Shown: piece by piece, positions 63,249 through 64,000 of the stretch
Numbering within the stretch: position 1 is the first letter of the stretch
Layout of the letters: each line of letters begins with the position of its first letter
DNA from: Caldicoprobacter algeriensis
GTDB taxonomy: Bacteria; Bacillota; Clostridia; Caldicoprobacterales; Caldicoprobacteraceae
DNA: 64,000 nucleotides
Reading direction: 5' to 3'
Assembly (NCBI RefSeq): GCF_023838525.1
Contig: NZ_JAHUQD010000009.1
Coordinates: 1-64,000, forward strand
Program-made: the position numbers and the translations under genes
Notes under the pieces: generated by a model
What the model saw: the letters and a program-made list of their open reading frames with translations, nothing else
Database searches by the model: none
What the model was told of the DNA's origin: nothing

Positions 63249-64000
63249 ATGAAGAAGCTGTATTTACTGATAAAAGATTATGTGCTCATAGTGGTGGGCA
63301 CGTTTTTGACCGCGCTGGCATTCAACTTCTTTCTTATACCACACAAGATTGCTCCAGGGGGATTAAGCGGTATAGGCACGGTATTGTACTACCTTTTTGG
63401 GATTCCAGTGGGCGTTAGCATGCTGCTTCTCAACGTGCCCATATTTATAATGGCCGTTAAAGAATTGGGTAAAGATTTTGGATTTAAGACTCTTTTGGCC
63501 ACGGTATTGCTGTCGGCATTTATTGATCTTGTAAAGGTTTCATCGCTTACACACGACTCCATACTCGCTTCTATCTACGGTGGCGTGCTGATGGGCTTTG
63601 GGCTGGGGCTTGTCTTTCAGGGCAATGCCACCACCGGTGGCACCGACCTGTTTGCTAAGATAGTGCACAAATTTTACCCTCTGGTGGGAGTGGGCTGGAT
63701 ACTCTTTGTTGTCGACTTTTTGGTGGTGCTGACGGCTGCCATCGTTTTTGGGCCAAGCCAGGCACTTTATGCGCTGGTGTCTCTATACCTGAGTGCCCGG
63801 GTGATAGACCTGGTGCTGGAAGGCTTGAACTCAGCCAAGGCTTTTATCATCGTTTCTGACCATGCCGATGAGATAAGCCACAGGATTATGACCGAAATAG
63901 ATAGAGGCGTCACCTTTTTAGAAGGTAGAGGGGCGTATACCATGCAAAGGAAAAATGTAATTTTATGCGTGGTGAATAGAGCACAGATGGTACGGCTAAA
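63249..64000 (+). CDS. YitT-family membrane protein, 3' end cut by the window
   Basis: At least 250 residues of a YitT (DUF161 plus DUF2179) protein. Five or six helices begin YVLIVVGTFLTALAFNFFLIPHKIAPGGLSGIGT, and the GNATTGGTDLFAKI motif is typical. The cytosolic DUF2179 part (AKAFIIVSDHADEISHRIMTEIDRGVTFLEGRGAYT) has begun when the window ends. Function is unknown. ATG at 63249 follows AAAGGAG by six bases. It lies 142 bases after the toxin gene and probably has its own promoter. Confidence 0.93.
   Translation, partial: MKKLYLLIKDYVLIVVGTFLTALAFNFFLIPHKIAPGGLSGIGTVLYYLFGIPVGVSMLLLNVPIFIMAVKELGKDFGFKTLLATVLLSAFIDLVKVSSLTHDSILASIYGGVLMGFGLGLVFQGNATTGGTDLFAKIVHKFYPLVGVGWILFVVDFLVVLTAAIVFGPSQALYALVSLYLSARVIDLVLEGLNSAKAFIIVSDHADEISHRIMTEIDRGVTFLEGRGAYTMQRKNVILCVVNRAQMVRL

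Noticed and set aside
1-64000. CRISPR arrays, insertion sequences, prophage or integrase genes
   Set aside because: I saw no evenly spaced repeats, transposase, integrase or phage structural motifs on either strand.

Overview
The window is a chromosomal stretch of a low-to-mid GC anaerobic, probably thermophilic, Gram-positive member of the Clostridia. A group near Mahella, Caldicoprobacter or Thermoanaerobacterales is my guess and is not proven. The grounds are Bacillus/Clostridium-type AGGAGG ribosome sites, frequent TTG and GTG starts, rubredoxin, the archaeal-type prolyl-tRNA synthetase, a 2-hydroxyacyl-CoA dehydratase activase, lipoprotein boxes, and no outer-membrane genes. Gene order is ordinary, with no CRISPR array, insertion sequence or prophage seen.

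Layout: 1-4370 holds the end of an upstream gene, a pRiA4b ORF-3 domain protein, rubredoxin, tagaturonate epimerase and a Fur-family regulator. 4371-7193 is a Feo iron-uptake operon behind three clustered Fur/PerR-like boxes. 7440-10045 has an M18 aminopeptidase, an HPr-like protein lacking the phosphorylatable His, and a small membrane protein. 10111-13283 is a cobalamin riboswitch with terminator followed by a BtuFCD-type transporter. 13414-19754 carries a MATE exporter, an orphan histidine kinase, an M1-like peptidase, an FmdB-type zinc ribbon and MurA. 20018-23826 has a two-subunit class I fumarase/tartrate dehydratase, then WalJ and a lipoprotein-type HtrA without WalRK. 23856-29682 has a CPBP protease and a GldA/F/G-DUF4340 ABC operon. 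29863-33091 has ThuA, a Gfo/Idh/MocA oxidoreductase and an MFS transporter. 33337-35816 is an ArsR/SmtB-controlled metal-efflux P-type ATPase.

36030-41834 is the most notable block. It holds a long, membrane-anchored type II NADH dehydrogenase, a PplA-like lipoprotein with a flavinylation motif, an ApbE FMN transferase, EetA-like and EetB-like proteins and a polyprenyl diphosphate synthase. Together they resemble the flavin-based extracellular electron transfer (FLEET) loci of Listeria and lactobacilli, here with two near-consensus Rex sites beside the NADH dehydrogenase. ProS and tRNA-Ala(GGC) follow.

44012-52451 is a glycan locus: a decayed uroporphyrinogen-decarboxylase-like gene, a GH38 alpha-mannosidase, a LacI regulator, a candidate alpha-L-fucosidase and L-fucose isomerase, with LacI-type operators before two of the genes. 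52789-64000 holds a UgtP-like glycosyltransferase, a DUF2680 protein, chorismate synthase, a giant dehydratase activase, AcpS, Nnr, a MazEF pair and a YitT-family protein cut by the window end.

Several signals lie between genes. A 22-bp element is shared by the uronate-epimerase and fucose-isomerase leaders (21 of 22 identical). Two genes (murA and the fumarase alpha subunit) have a strong Shine-Dalgarno separated from the start codon by a hairpin that would restore normal spacing when folded. Extended -10 promoters of the form TGnTAAAAT recur.
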